From: CAVZLD01 sp963776055
GTDB lineage: Bacteria > Planctomycetota > Planctomycetia > Pirellulales > Pirellulaceae
Length of the DNA stretch: 64,000 nucleotides
Assembly: GCA_963776055.1 (NCBI GenBank)
Contig: CAVZLD010000005.1
Coordinates: 186,001-250,000 of the forward strand
Direction: 5' to 3'
Both the position numbers and the translations under genes were made by a program. The notes beneath the pieces are model-generated. The model worked only from the letters and a program-made list of their open reading frames with translations. It was not told the DNA's origin and did no database searches. Shown in pieces: positions 9,338 through 17,446 of the stretch. Position 1 is the stretch's first letter; each line of letters opens with the position of its first letter.

Positions 9338-11454
9338 CGCCGTTCGCGCAGAACACTTAGCGTGGTCTTGTTTTTCTCGTCATCCATCTTGTCGCGTTTG
9401 GCATTCTGATTGCGGACGAGCAGGTCATCGTATCCGTCGCCGTTCTGGTCGTTGACGGCCAAAGCGATCCGGTCTTCGGCAATCGCGTCGTCCAGCGGCC
9501 ACAAGACGGGCTCGTCAAATCTTCCGCCATTCCGCCCAAGTTCCACGGCTATCGTCTGATACGTGTCCGTCTGGTGATCGAGGATCGCCGTGGCCACGTC
9601 TTGGATCCCGTCGCCGTTGAAGTCACCCCACACGACCGTGGAATGGAGCAGTCGGACGGCAGGGGCAAACCGGCCGTCTCCGAGGCCCAACAAGATGCTC
9701 ACGTCGTGGGAGCCCGCATTGGTGGTGAGAAGATCGGTTCGACCGTCCTGGTTCACATCGACGGCAATCATCGCGCTGGGTGCGTCGCCCACGGGATACC
9801 GCACCTGCGGATGAGACGTCCCATCTCCCCGGCCGAGCAGGACGGACACGGTGTCGGATAGTCCATTCGCCGTCGCCAAGTCCTTCAGACCATCTTGATT
9901 GAAATCGAGCATCTGACCGTCGGTGGTTTGCCAGACGATGACTTCCGGGTGGTCGCCGACGCGAGTCTCCGGACTCTGTTCGAATCGACCATCTCCGAGT
10001 CCGAGCAGGACGACCAGTTTGTTTTCACGACTTACTACGGCCAGGTCCTGGTGGCCGTCTCGGTTGAAGTCCTCGGCCACAAGCTCATCCGGCAGACAGA
10101 AGACCGGCAGCCGTGCCTCCGGCTCGAAAGTGCCGTTCCCGCGATTGATCAGGATCGATAGGTCCCGCGTGTCCTCATTGCCCGTGACGAGATCGGGAAG
10201 GCCATCGTCATTCAGATCCGTGGCCAGGATGAACTCGGCGTCACCACCGACCGCATAGTCGACGTGCTCCTGGAAATGCTCCTCATTCCTCTTCTTCGTG
10301 AGTACGGAAATCGAATCGCTGGCATCATTCGTGGTCACCAGGATCGTGTAGCGGATATCATCGTTGTCAAACACCATCGACACCGCGGCAAAAGGACTAT
10401 CTCCCACGGTGATGCCAGAATCCTTTTGCCTCTGGCTTGTGTCAGACAGCAGTTCGAATTCCGGTCTTCCCTCCGGGCTTCGGTCGTTGCCCACGTTCTG
10501 CAGTAGATAGACATCGTCGGCCTTGCGACGCGGAACGATGATGTCCAGATCGCCGTCGCCATCGATGTCATTCGTGCTCACATGCCGAGGCGATTTGCCA
10601 ATCGGTATCGTTGTGCTAGTGGCGATGGTGAATGGCGGTGCGGGATCCTGCGGATTGCCGTAGAAAATCCACAGATCTTCCGAATCTTCACAAAGGACCA
10701 GGAGGTCGAGGTTGTTGTCGCCGTCGAGATCCGCTGAAGTGATAAACCGCGGTTCCTTGCCGAGAAGGTTGCCGTCTGCCCCTCCGGGAGTCGACGACGT
10801 GCGTTGGAGCACCAATTCAATGCTCGGTTCGTGCGAAAAACCGCCGCCTTCCTGCTGTAGCAAGATACTGACGCCATTGGAGTGAGCGTTGGCTACTGCC
10901 AGATCGATCTGCTGGTCGTTGTTGAAATCGCCCGCTGTCAGGGAGCCGGGAGATTCACCGACCGGATACGATTCCTCCTTGCGATGAAACGTGCCATCCC
11001 CCAGTCCGTAGAGAATCGTGACGCTGTTATCCAGACTGTTGGCAGTCGCGAGATCCGCGAAACCGTCTCCGTTGAAATCCGCGGTAATGATCGACCAGGG
11101 CTCACCGTTCAGCTCGTAGGGGCACGCCCCCGGATTGTGCTCAAGGCAGTCCGGGGCGAAGGGCCCGGTAGGATGCCAGTTGACGAGCAGCGTATAGAAG
11201 TCGTTCGCGTCGAAAGAGTTCGCAAACAACGACGAAGAGGCATTGACCAGGTATTCGCCGGGCGCCAAGTGCACGTCGATCTCCGCATAGTGCTGCTGGA
11301 TCGACGCCCCGTGGTCGTCTTCCGACACCAGGAGTCCGCGGTCCTGGGTCTGCATGATCGTCTGCCGAGGAGGGTCCTGGCAGGTCTTCCAGTGGCTGGA
11401 AAACGTTGGATGACGGCGGTACGAAGTCGAGAACCAGGTCTGGGTCGAGCCCAC
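9208..11454 (-). CDS. FG-GAP/VCBS repeat region, upstream part of giant surface protein (frame-broken)
   Basis: An open frame of 748 codons. Its start carries the second half of a PPC-like beta-sandwich (GLLVSEDDHGAS, HLAPGEYLVNASSSLF), as found in planctomycete and peptidase-associated surface proteins. About ten FG-GAP repeats follow with loops such as DFNGDGFADLATAN, DFNNDQQIDLAVAN and DVNQDGRTDLLTTN, each ending in a strand like VSILLGLGDGRF. The final 40 codons lose the repeat pattern, showing that the frame has slipped near 9340. The first 30 codons are also out of frame with the preceding exported N-terminus, the break lying around 11340-11380. It is part of one gene with the neighbouring segments; the spurious stop near 9208 and the internal Met should not be read as gene borders. 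Confidence 0.8.
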   Translation of the reverse strand: MGSTQTWFSTSYRRHPTFSSHWKTCQDPPRQTIMQTQDRGLLVSEDDHGASIQQHYAEIDVHLAPGEYLVNASSSLFANSFDANDFYTLLVNWHPTGPFAPDCLEHNPGACPYELNGEPWSIITADFNGDGFADLATANSLDNSVTILYGLGDGTFHRKEESYPVGESPGSLTAGDFNNDQQIDLAVANAHSNGVSILLQQEGGGFSHEPSIELVLQRTSSTPGGADGNLLGKEPRFITSADLDGDNNLDLLVLCEDSEDLWIFYGNPQDPAPPFTIATSTTIPIGKSPRHVSTNDIDGDGDLDIIVPRRKADDVYLLQNVGNDRSPEGRPEFELLSDTSQRQKDSGITVGDSPFAAVSMVFDNDDIRYTILVTTNDASDSISVLTKKRNEEHFQEHVDYAVGGDAEFILATDLNDDGLPDLVTGNEDTRDLSILINRGNGTFEPEARLPVFCLPDELVAEDFNRDGHQDLAVVSRENKLVVLLGLGDGRFEQSPETRVGDHPEVIVWQTTDGQMLDFNQDGLKDLATANGLSDTVSVLLGRGDGTSHPQVRYPVGDAPSAMIAVDVNQDGRTDLLTTNAGSHDVSILLGLGDGRFAPAVRLLHSTVVWGDFNGDGIQDVATAILDHQTDTYQTIAVELGRNGGRFDEPVLWPLDDAIAEDRIALAVNDQNGDGYDDLLVRNQNAKRDKMDDEKNKTTLSVLRERRWDTAQRPRHFPGQPHRPTGNWAKTVGIASHRYFFRRVSHLVP

Positions 11455-11712
11455 TTTCTGCGTCCGTGATGGTGCGAACGATCAGGCGACCGGAGGTTTC
11501 GGCGACAAAACGGATCATATCGGGCGTTTCGTCAGCTGCCGGTAGCCCGCGATCCGAAAACGCGGTCTCGAACGGATCACGCGAAAGGCGGCAGGTCTTC
11601 CACGAGGCTGCCATTCGCCAACAGCAGCCGGTGCTCGAGCGTTTCGATCTGCAGGCCCCGACCGACCTTGGGGCGCTTTCGAGGGCGTGTGGGGCAGGCA
11701 AGACTCATCATG
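11380..11712 (-). CDS. LEPR-XLL N-terminus of the giant FG-GAP/kinase gene (frame-broken)
   Basis: ATG codons at 11712 and 11709 begin a short frame containing LQIETLEHRLLLANGSL, a clear LEPR-XLL motif, the N-terminal export signature of giant planctomycete surface proteins. An in-frame TGA lies just upstream of the ATG, which fixes the start. The frame ends at a TGA near 11578. Coding continues one base out of frame as DPFETAF, then a beta-strand region (MIRFVAETSGRLIVRTI) that is the first half of a PPC-like domain. A second shift at about 11340-11380 leads into the FG-GAP array. With all parts joined the gene spans 2134-11712, about 3190 residues. LEPR-XLL identity is confident; where exactly the two breaks fall is approximate. 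Confidence 0.7.
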
Positions 11713-12872
11713 GTCTCTCAACGCCGAGGACCATGATTCGAGCGGACTTCGGAAGCAGTATCTTGCGAATCAGCGAAAGAACCGCATCCGACTCGTTGCC
11801 CTCACCAGGTTTTGGCGTTCGAATTCTCGTTGCTGACCGGCCGTAGACAGTCGCGCGCTATCGCGCCGACCGGCTCCATTCTCTCGACGCGCATTTCACA
11901 ACCGGGAGCCGAGAGTCTGTCAAAAAACACGGCTCATGGCAGGAACTTCGCCCGCCCAGGATGGGGTCTCGAAATGCGCTCTCGCCTCTTCTCTCTGCCA
12001 GACCGTCGAGTTCGGCCGCTTCTTGTAGCTCTTGGTTTGTCAGGTACAGCAACATCCGTGTCGATTTTCGCCTCCTAGCCAAAAAAAGAAACACGCGGGA
12101 CCAACGAAGGATGAAAAACCGGGCGTTCTTGCATCAGGCGTCCGCCTTCACATCAATGAAGGAACGTGCAGTTCTTGTTTGCGATATTTTACTGAGATCC
12201 GTCTAAGCGCACCAGCATGGACCGGCGGTGTGTCGCGCCACGACTGCCACGGGTTTCGGTCTCGTGCCCAATACTCACCGTCCCGACCGCTTGGCACCGA
12301 TTCGGGTTCTTTCCCAGCCGCAGGACATTTCATGTGCACTTCGCCGATTGGATGTTGCTTCTTCCGATAGAACCTCGGCTCGCTGGGCAGTCATCGCGCC
12401 GACGAGCATAGACAGCGGCCCGCTGCTGCACCTCCCGGATACGAGTTCCACGGGGTAGGCATGTCCGTATGTGGGGTGCAGTAGTCGGGTCGACATGCTT
12501 GTGCGCGACAGTCTGCTGCACGAACAGTGTGGTGGTATGGAACGGAGTGCATCCATGCTTGGTGGCGCATCGATCGTTCTTCTGCGAATCTGTCGTATGC
12601 GCAACAAAAGGACTGTTGGCCGGGCAATTCTTGAACGAGATGTTGCTCTGCCGAGTACAGGGCAATCTTGGTGGTCGTCGACGGCGTTTGCTATCGCCGA
12701 GCGATCCCCAGGGAATCGTGGGTGGCCTTCTTCCTTTCCCCCTCCCCACTACGAGAACCGCTAATGCCAGGCTATTGACATGAATTCCCCGCACGCCGTT
12801 GTCCTCCCACGACTCGTGGAGGGCCGTTCGTGCGCTCGATCACCAAGCTGTTTGAACTTCTGGAGGAAAACA
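11713..12872. other. Gene-free divergent intergenic region (about 1.16 kb)
   Basis: This lies between the divergent starts of the giant FG-GAP gene and the PEP-CTERM protein gene. Several short frames exist on both strands, but none shows a recognisable domain, a convincing ribosome binding site or protein-like composition. An A-rich stretch is at about 12079-12092. A TTGACA hexamer at 12775-12780 has no -10 partner at proper spacing. It probably holds the promoters of both flanking genes, but I cannot place them. Confidence 0.5.
12862..12866 (+). promoter_or_regulatory. Shine-Dalgarno site (GGAGG) fixing the start at 12873
   Basis: GGAGG is followed by six bases and the ATG at 12873. It selects the Met that begins a signal peptide over an in-frame ATG 31 codons upstream at 12780, which has no such site. 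Confidence 0.7.
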
Positions 12873-14317
12873 ATGAAGATGAAGAAGCGATGCTTTCTTT
12901 TGCCACTGGTTGTGGCGATCGGATTGGTCTGGCCCAGCGGGATTTTTGCGCAGTATGTCAATGATGTCTGGCTCTACGGCGAGACGCCTGACATGACGCC
13001 GCCCTCCGCGGGAAGCGGCGCCTATATCAATCGGCTGGGTGGGTTCGGATCGTCGATCTGGTACGACCAAGCCAGCAGCACGATGTACGCCCTGCCGGAT
13101 GCTGGTCCGGGAGGTGGTCTGACACCGTTCGAATCACGAATGCACAAGTTCTCGCTGGACGTAGACCCGGTCACGGGCGGCGCTGAGCAACTTTGCCCTG
13201 CTGGATACGATGCGGTTTACGAACAGTGATGGAACCGAAACCTTCACCGGATTGAAATCGACCGATCCCGCGGTCCTGGGCCTCTCTTTCGATCCGGAAG
13301 GATTGGTGATGGGACCGGCCGGCACGTTCTTCGTGGCCGATGAATTCGGACCGTCGATCTACGAATTCGCCCTGGTCGAAACCGACGGCGAGACGCAAGC
13401 GCGGTGGCAACGGTCGCTGAACGTTCCCAGCGCTTGGTTGCCGATTGATGCCGACGGAAATCTCGATCACGTCAACTCCGACTTGACGACCGGCCGTCAG
13501 TCTGGTCGAGGAATCGAGTCGCTGACAATCAGCCCGGACGGCGACACGCTATTCGCCTTGTTGCAGGACCCATTGATCAACGAAGGCAGCCCGAAACTCG
13601 CAAAACGTCCGCTTGGCTGCGGTAGATGTGATCACCGGCGAACCGATCGGCGAGTATGTGTATCAGTTGGAGTCGATTGACAGCATCAATCTCCGTGTAC
13701 CAGATGCGCCGTTCAGAGCAAATCAACAGGGTCGGAACATCAGTGCGAACGAGATGTTCGCGATCAGTGACAATGAGATTCTGGTGCTCGAACGTGACAA
13801 CCGCGGCATCGGAACTCAAAACCCGATCGGCGAAGATCCCACGCGAGCGGCCGTGGGCACCAAACGCGTTTACAGTATCGATCTGACCGCGGCAACGGAT
13901 GTCAGTGGGATCGTGCTACCCGACACCGGTGAACTGCCGAGTGAAATCGCTCCCGTTCCCAAGTCGCTGTACTTGGATGTCGATGCCACCTTGACCGCTG
14001 CCGGGATTGACGTCGCCGAAAAGCTGGAAGGACTGTCGCTGGTGCCCCTTGCCGGCACGCAACCGTATGCGATGCTCATCGCCAGCGATAACGACTTCAG
14101 TGTGCTGGATGTGGAGAACGATGAAACCGGTGAAGTCACGTTCTACGATATCTGCACCGACGGTACGCAAATCCCCATGGACGCGGCATTGGACGGAAAG
14201 CACTTGCTGCCCAGCTACGTCTATTCGTTCGCCGTACCCGAACCCAGTTCGCTCGTTCTGCTGCTCGGATGCCTCGGAGGTCTGGGAATGCTCCGCAGGC
14301 GTCACGCGCCGGCGTAG
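12873..14317 (+). CDS. PEP-CTERM protein with esterase-like (phytase family) domain, two frame breaks
   Basis: Starts with a signal peptide (MKMKKRCFLLPLVVAIGLVW) and ends with a PEP-CTERM sorting signal: the PEP motif, a hydrophobic helix SLVLLLGCLGGLGML and a final RRR. Between them lies the PF13449-type 'esterase-like activity of phytase' propeller: FDPEGLVMGPAGTFFVADEF, RGIESLTISPDGDTLFALLQ and NSQNVRLAAVDVITGE. The reading frame slips twice, near 13183 (coding resumes as LSNFALLDTMRF) and near 13590 (resumes as NSQNVRLAAV). Both are single-base events, and the protein pattern on each side is intact. Expected length is about 480 residues. It is predicted to be exported and processed by an exosortase. 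The substrate is unknown; phosphoester hydrolysis is only a family association. Confidence 0.8.
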
Positions 14318-14354
14318 CCGAGAATCGCGCCGTTTTCACGAGTAGAAGTCGTTC

Positions 14355-14458
14355 AACCACCGAGGGCACAGAGAAGACAGGCAAGAGGCTGGGAAATGGG
14401 CCCTGGTGCCGTCCTGTGCGACGGTTCGGGGGCTCGGCCTCTGTGTCCTCCGTGGTTT
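14355..14458. repeat. Inverted-repeat intergenic element (CCACGGAGG/ACACAGAG type)
   Basis: The left arm, AACCACCGAGGGCACAGAGAAG (split here only for description) at 14355-14376, is matched by CCTCTGTGTCCTCCGTGGTTT at 14438-14458 as its imperfect reverse complement. About 60 bp separate the arms. It sits between the convergent ends of the PEP-CTERM gene and rnfB. Similar 'cacagag...ctctgtg' palindromes are common in planctomycete intergenic DNA, so it is probably a REP/MITE-like dispersed element. Confidence 0.65.
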
Positions 14459-14525
14459 GATTCCATCCGTGGGGTTGTGACAATCCGGGTCCGAATAACG
14501 GCCCGCTTTGATCTGCGATCGACTT

Positions 14526-15431
14526 TCAACCGCGCCAATCCAGCTGTTCGCTTTGATCCAGCGGCGGTCGTTCCGCGATCGAGACCGAGTCGACTCCCGC
14601 CAACTCCGCCTCGTGCTCCGGCAAGGGGCGACCGAAGGTGACGAGCGATTCCATTGGACACTTCTGCTGGACTTCGGTGAAGTCTTCCTCGCCCGTGTAG
14701 GAATCGTAGTTGACGGCCGCCAGGTTGCCTTCGATACGAAACAGCTCGGGCTGTTTTCGCGCGCACAAGCCACAGCCGATGCAGCCGACCTCGCATACCT
14801 CCCGGACCGTCTTGCCCGGGTCGTGATTGGCACAACCGACCACCAGCATCTGGTCCACCTTGAAGGGAATCTGCTCGATCAAGTTCCTTGGGCAGGCTCG
14901 CACGCAGGCGCCGCAACCGACACAGTTCTCGTAGTTGATGCGCGGCAGACCATCGACCAGCGTCATCGCGTCGTACTCGCAGCTTTCCACGCAGTCGCCG
15001 AATCCCAGACAACCGTAGGTGCAGCCTTGCACTCCTCCGACCACATCCGCCGCCGCACAACTGGCTTCGCCGGTGTAGTGGCCTTGTTTGAGCCGCTGCG
15101 CCGAAGTTGCGCTGCAATGGATCACCGGTCGATAGGGAAAATTGACGCCCGCATCGACCCCCATCACGCCCGCCAATTGCTCGGCTACGGAAGGCCCGCC
15201 GACGGAGCACAGGTCGATGCCCGCTTCTCCGGCATGGATCGCCTTGGCATAAGCCTCGCAACTCGCGAAACCACAGCCTCCACAGTTGGCTTGCGGCAGC
15301 GCTTCCGCTAACGATGCCTGACGCGGGTCGACATAAACAGCCAGCTTGACGTTGGCGATCACCAACGCCAGGCTCAGCGCGAAAGCCACGGCCAACATGA
15401 CGGCCATGGAGGTCAGAACCGTGACGAGCAT
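14526..15431 (-). CDS. rnfB: RNF complex subunit RnfB (iron-sulfur electron entry subunit)
   Basis: RnfB passes electrons between ferredoxin and the membrane RNF core. An N-terminal TM helix (residues about 5-27, LAVAFALSLALVIANVKLA) is followed by the RnfB-specific Fe-S motif ANCGGCGFASCEAYAKAI. Three ferredoxin-like clusters follow: CTYGCLGFGDCVESC, CVGCGACVRACP and CEVGCIGCGLC. This multi-cluster layout matches the longer RnfB of Clostridia and Planctomycetes; the length of 301 residues fits. In the second motif the usual Pro after the last Cys is Glu. It is the last gene of the minus-strand operon, after rnfA, with a 183 bp gap that holds a hairpin repeat. Confidence is high. Confidence 0.93.
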   Translation of the reverse strand: MLVTVLTSMAVMLAVAFALSLALVIANVKLAVYVDPRQASLAEALPQANCGGCGFASCEAYAKAIHAGEAGIDLCSVGGPSVAEQLAGVMGVDAGVNFPYRPVIHCSATSAQRLKQGHYTGEASCAAADVVGGVQGCTYGCLGFGDCVESCEYDAMTLVDGLPRINYENCVGCGACVRACPRNLIEQIPFKVDQMLVVGCANHDPGKTVREVCEVGCIGCGLCARKQPELFRIEGNLAAVNYDSYTGEEDFTEVQQKCPMESLVTFGRPLPEHEAELAGVDSVSIAERPPLDQSEQLDWRG

Positions 15432-15484
15432 TGCGACACCTTATGGGGTTTCGATCGGTGAGGTGTTGGTTTTCTTGTCGGTCT

Positions 15485-15523
15485 GGTGGGCTTGCGCTCA
15501 CCCAGCTGCGCTCGCAGCCCACC
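15485..15523. repeat. Hairpin repeat inside the rnf operon
   Basis: Arms GGTGGGCTTGCG (15485-15496) and CGCAGCCCACC (15513-15523) pair with one mismatch or bulge. It lies in the 183 bp between rnfA and rnfB and is followed by CCTAC. It looks like the 'GGTGGGC...GCCCACCCTAC' dispersed palindromes of planctomycetes, and might also act as a transcript processing or attenuation point. That role is inference. Confidence 0.6.
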
Positions 15524-15614
15524 CTACTAATTTGCGCTACGGTGAGCCCTTCCTATTTGCAAGCCCACCACCGCACTGCCTTGCCATGACGGTCCACTTC
15601 CGGTCCGGTTTGGC

Positions 15615-16202
15615 TCACTGTGATGTTCCGATTCCCGCAAATCCGGTGAATGCCATCGCCAGGATGGCCGCGATAAACAGCGTGATCGGAGCGCCACGCA
15701 ACGGTCGTGGCACATCCGCCAATTCTAACTCCTCCCGCAACCCGGCCATAATCACGATCGCCATCGTGAATCCCAGGCCTCCAAAGAAACTGAAGACCAT
15801 GGCTTCGACCAGTTCGGTGTAGCTCTTGAGCCAGATAAAGAGGCAGGTTCCCAGGATCGCGCAATTCGTGGTGATCATCGGCAAGAACACGCCGAACGCT
15901 TCGTACAGGCCTTCAAAATACTTCCGCACGTACATTTCGACCAACTGCACGGCGGCAGCGATCACGAAGATGAACACGATGTACTGCAGAATCTCCAGGT
16001 GAAACGGCAGCAGCACGTACTTGTTGATCAAAAATGTCAGCGTGCCGGTGATCGTCATCACAAAGGTCACGGCCGCGCCCATGCCGAAGGCCATGTCCAA
16101 CCGGCGAGAGACGCCCAGGAACGGACAGATCCCCAGGAAATAGGTCAGCACCAAATTGTTGATGATCGCCGCCGACAGGGCGATAAAGAAGAGTTCTCGC
16201 AT
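15615..16202 (-). CDS. rnfA: RNF complex membrane subunit RnfA
   Basis: A 195-residue protein with six predicted TM helices that matches RnfA/NqrE along its whole length, starting with MRELFFIALSAAIINNLVL. The conserved half-site cysteines LGICPFLGVS and TTNCAILG, which with those of RnfE hold the intramembrane [2Fe-2S] cluster, are both present. Its start lies 4 bp after the rnfE stop, so translation is probably coupled. It forms the electron path and ion channel core of the RNF complex. Confidence 0.95.
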   Translation of the reverse strand: MRELFFIALSAAIINNLVLTYFLGICPFLGVSRRLDMAFGMGAAVTFVMTITGTLTFLINKYVLLPFHLEILQYIVFIFVIAAAVQLVEMYVRKYFEGLYEAFGVFLPMITTNCAILGTCLFIWLKSYTELVEAMVFSFFGGLGFTMAIVIMAGLREELELADVPRPLRGAPITLFIAAILAMAFTGFAGIGTSQ

Positions 16203-16206
16203 CGGA

Positions 16207-16821
16207 TCAATGCTCTTTCTGTGTGTACCAGTTGACCAGTCCGATCAGTGCGCCCAGAGTCAGGAACGCGCCGGGGGGCAGGACCATGATGATCCAGTTG
16301 GGCCAGAAGGCCGGCATCACCGCAAGCCCGAACAGGGATCCGGCGCCAAGCAGTTCTCGAACCACGCCCAGGCTGAGTAATCCCAGCAAGAAGCCGGACC
16401 CCTGCCCGAGACCGTCCCAGAAAGCGGTCCAGGGCGATTGCTTGGATGCGCACGCCTCAGCCCGGCTGATAATCAGGCAGTTGACGATAATTAGCGGGAT
16501 GTACGGTCCCAGCAGAATGCTCATGTCTTCCACATAGGCGGCCAGAAAGCGATCGGCCATGGTCACGAACGCCGCGATCGTGAGTGTGTAGACGAGGATC
16601 CGTAGATGGGGTTGCAGGTGACGTCGGAGTACGGAAACGACCAGGTTCGAGCTGACCAGCACGAACGTCGTAGCCAGGCCCATCGTCAGCGAGCCCTTCA
16701 GCGAATTCGTCACCGCCAGTGCGGGACACATCCCCAGCAGTTGGCGAAAAACAGCGTTCTCGGGCAGAATGCCCCGCAAGAAACGTTCCATCGGGCCCGG
16801 CAGTTCGGCGGTCTTGAGCAT
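16207..16821 (-). CDS. rnfE: RNF complex membrane subunit RnfE
   Basis: A 204-residue, six-TM protein homologous to RnfA, RnfE and NqrD. Cluster-ligand cysteines are in LGMCPALAVTNS and VNCLIISRAEA. The C-terminus has the family pattern MVLPPGAFLTLGALIGLVN. It lies between rnfG (15 bp upstream) and rnfA (4 bp downstream). It works as the pseudo-symmetric partner of RnfA in electron transfer across the membrane. Confidence 0.95.
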   Translation of the reverse strand: MLKTAELPGPMERFLRGILPENAVFRQLLGMCPALAVTNSLKGSLTMGLATTFVLVSSNLVVSVLRRHLQPHLRILVYTLTIAAFVTMADRFLAAYVEDMSILLGPYIPLIIVNCLIISRAEACASKQSPWTAFWDGLGQGSGFLLGLLSLGVVRELLGAGSLFGLAVMPAFWPNWIIMVLPPGAFLTLGALIGLVNWYTQKEH

Positions 16822-16836
16822 GTCTTGCTACAACCT

Positions 16837-17430
16837 CTAGGGGGATCCTGTCGTCAGACCGGCCAGGGCTTCGCGGACCTCGGCCAGTTGCTGATTGATG
16901 CCTTGTGTAACAGCTTTGGATGAGATCGTTGCGCCGGTGATCGCATCGATCGGATGGTCGGCCGTTTGTCCCGGCTTGACGACTTCGAGCGTCACATTCG
17001 CTGGCTGGCCAACGTACTTCTGGCGAAACGCATCGTTCTTGATATTGTCTCCCAGACCCGGTGTTTCGCGCGAATCCAGAATCGACAGCCCGGTAATCGA
17101 GTTCGCATCGGCCGAGAGACCGACGATCATCCGAATCTTGTCAGCAAAACCCATCGTCTCGGCGGGAATGGCCCAACCAACGACCGTCTGCTGGTCGTCA
17201 CCCAACACGCGGTAAACCGTCTGGCCGTTCACCTCTCCCGACTCCACTTCCTCGCTGGATTGGCCACCCGGCACGACCTCCAAAACGGCATTCTGCAGCC
17301 GCGTTTTCTGGTTCTGCTCGATCCGAGGCTGCAATGACGCATCCACCAACGCCAGCGAACCACTCAGCAGAATGGCCAGCAGCAGGACGAGCCAGACTTG
17401 TTTCACAAACGACGAAGCCGGATTGTTCAT
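16837..17430 (-). CDS. rnfG: RNF complex subunit RnfG (covalent FMN protein)
   Basis: One N-terminal TM helix (WLVLLLAILLSGSLALV) anchors a periplasmic FMN-binding domain. The flavinylation motif TGATISS is present near the C-terminus (DAITGATISSKAV); its Thr should carry FMN through a phosphoester bond made by ApbE. ApbE itself is not in this window. The start was taken at the Met of MNNPASSFVKQ (17430) because upstream in-frame codons overlap the rnfD 3' end and add no conserved sequence. Length is about 197 residues, normal for RnfG. Confidence 0.92.
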   Translation of the reverse strand: MNNPASSFVKQVWLVLLLAILLSGSLALVDASLQPRIEQNQKTRLQNAVLEVVPGGQSSEEVESGEVNGQTVYRVLGDDQQTVVGWAIPAETMGFADKIRMIVGLSADANSITGLSILDSRETPGLGDNIKNDAFRQKYVGQPANVTLEVVKPGQTADHPIDAITGATISSKAVTQGINQQLAEVREALAGLTTGSP

Positions 17431-17446
17431 GGAGAATCTCGACGAA

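Noticed and set aside
2134..11712. Treating the FG-GAP segments as decayed pseudogenes
   Set aside because: Repeat motifs are intact on both sides of each break, only single bases are needed to restore the frame, and unrelated genes in the window show the same type of break.
11858..12094. Small minus-strand frame with LYLTNQELQEAAELDGLAE
   Set aside because: No ribosome binding site, no recognised family, and the frame degenerates after 50 codons; evidence is too weak to call a gene.
12775..12780. TTGACA as a -35 box for the PEP-CTERM gene
   Set aside because: No -10-like hexamer occurs 15-19 bp downstream.
14353..15522. 389-codon minus-strand frame over rnfB
   Set aside because: It is a shadow in another frame of rnfB; Cys-rich motifs are in the rnfB frame, while this one is Arg-rich with no domain.
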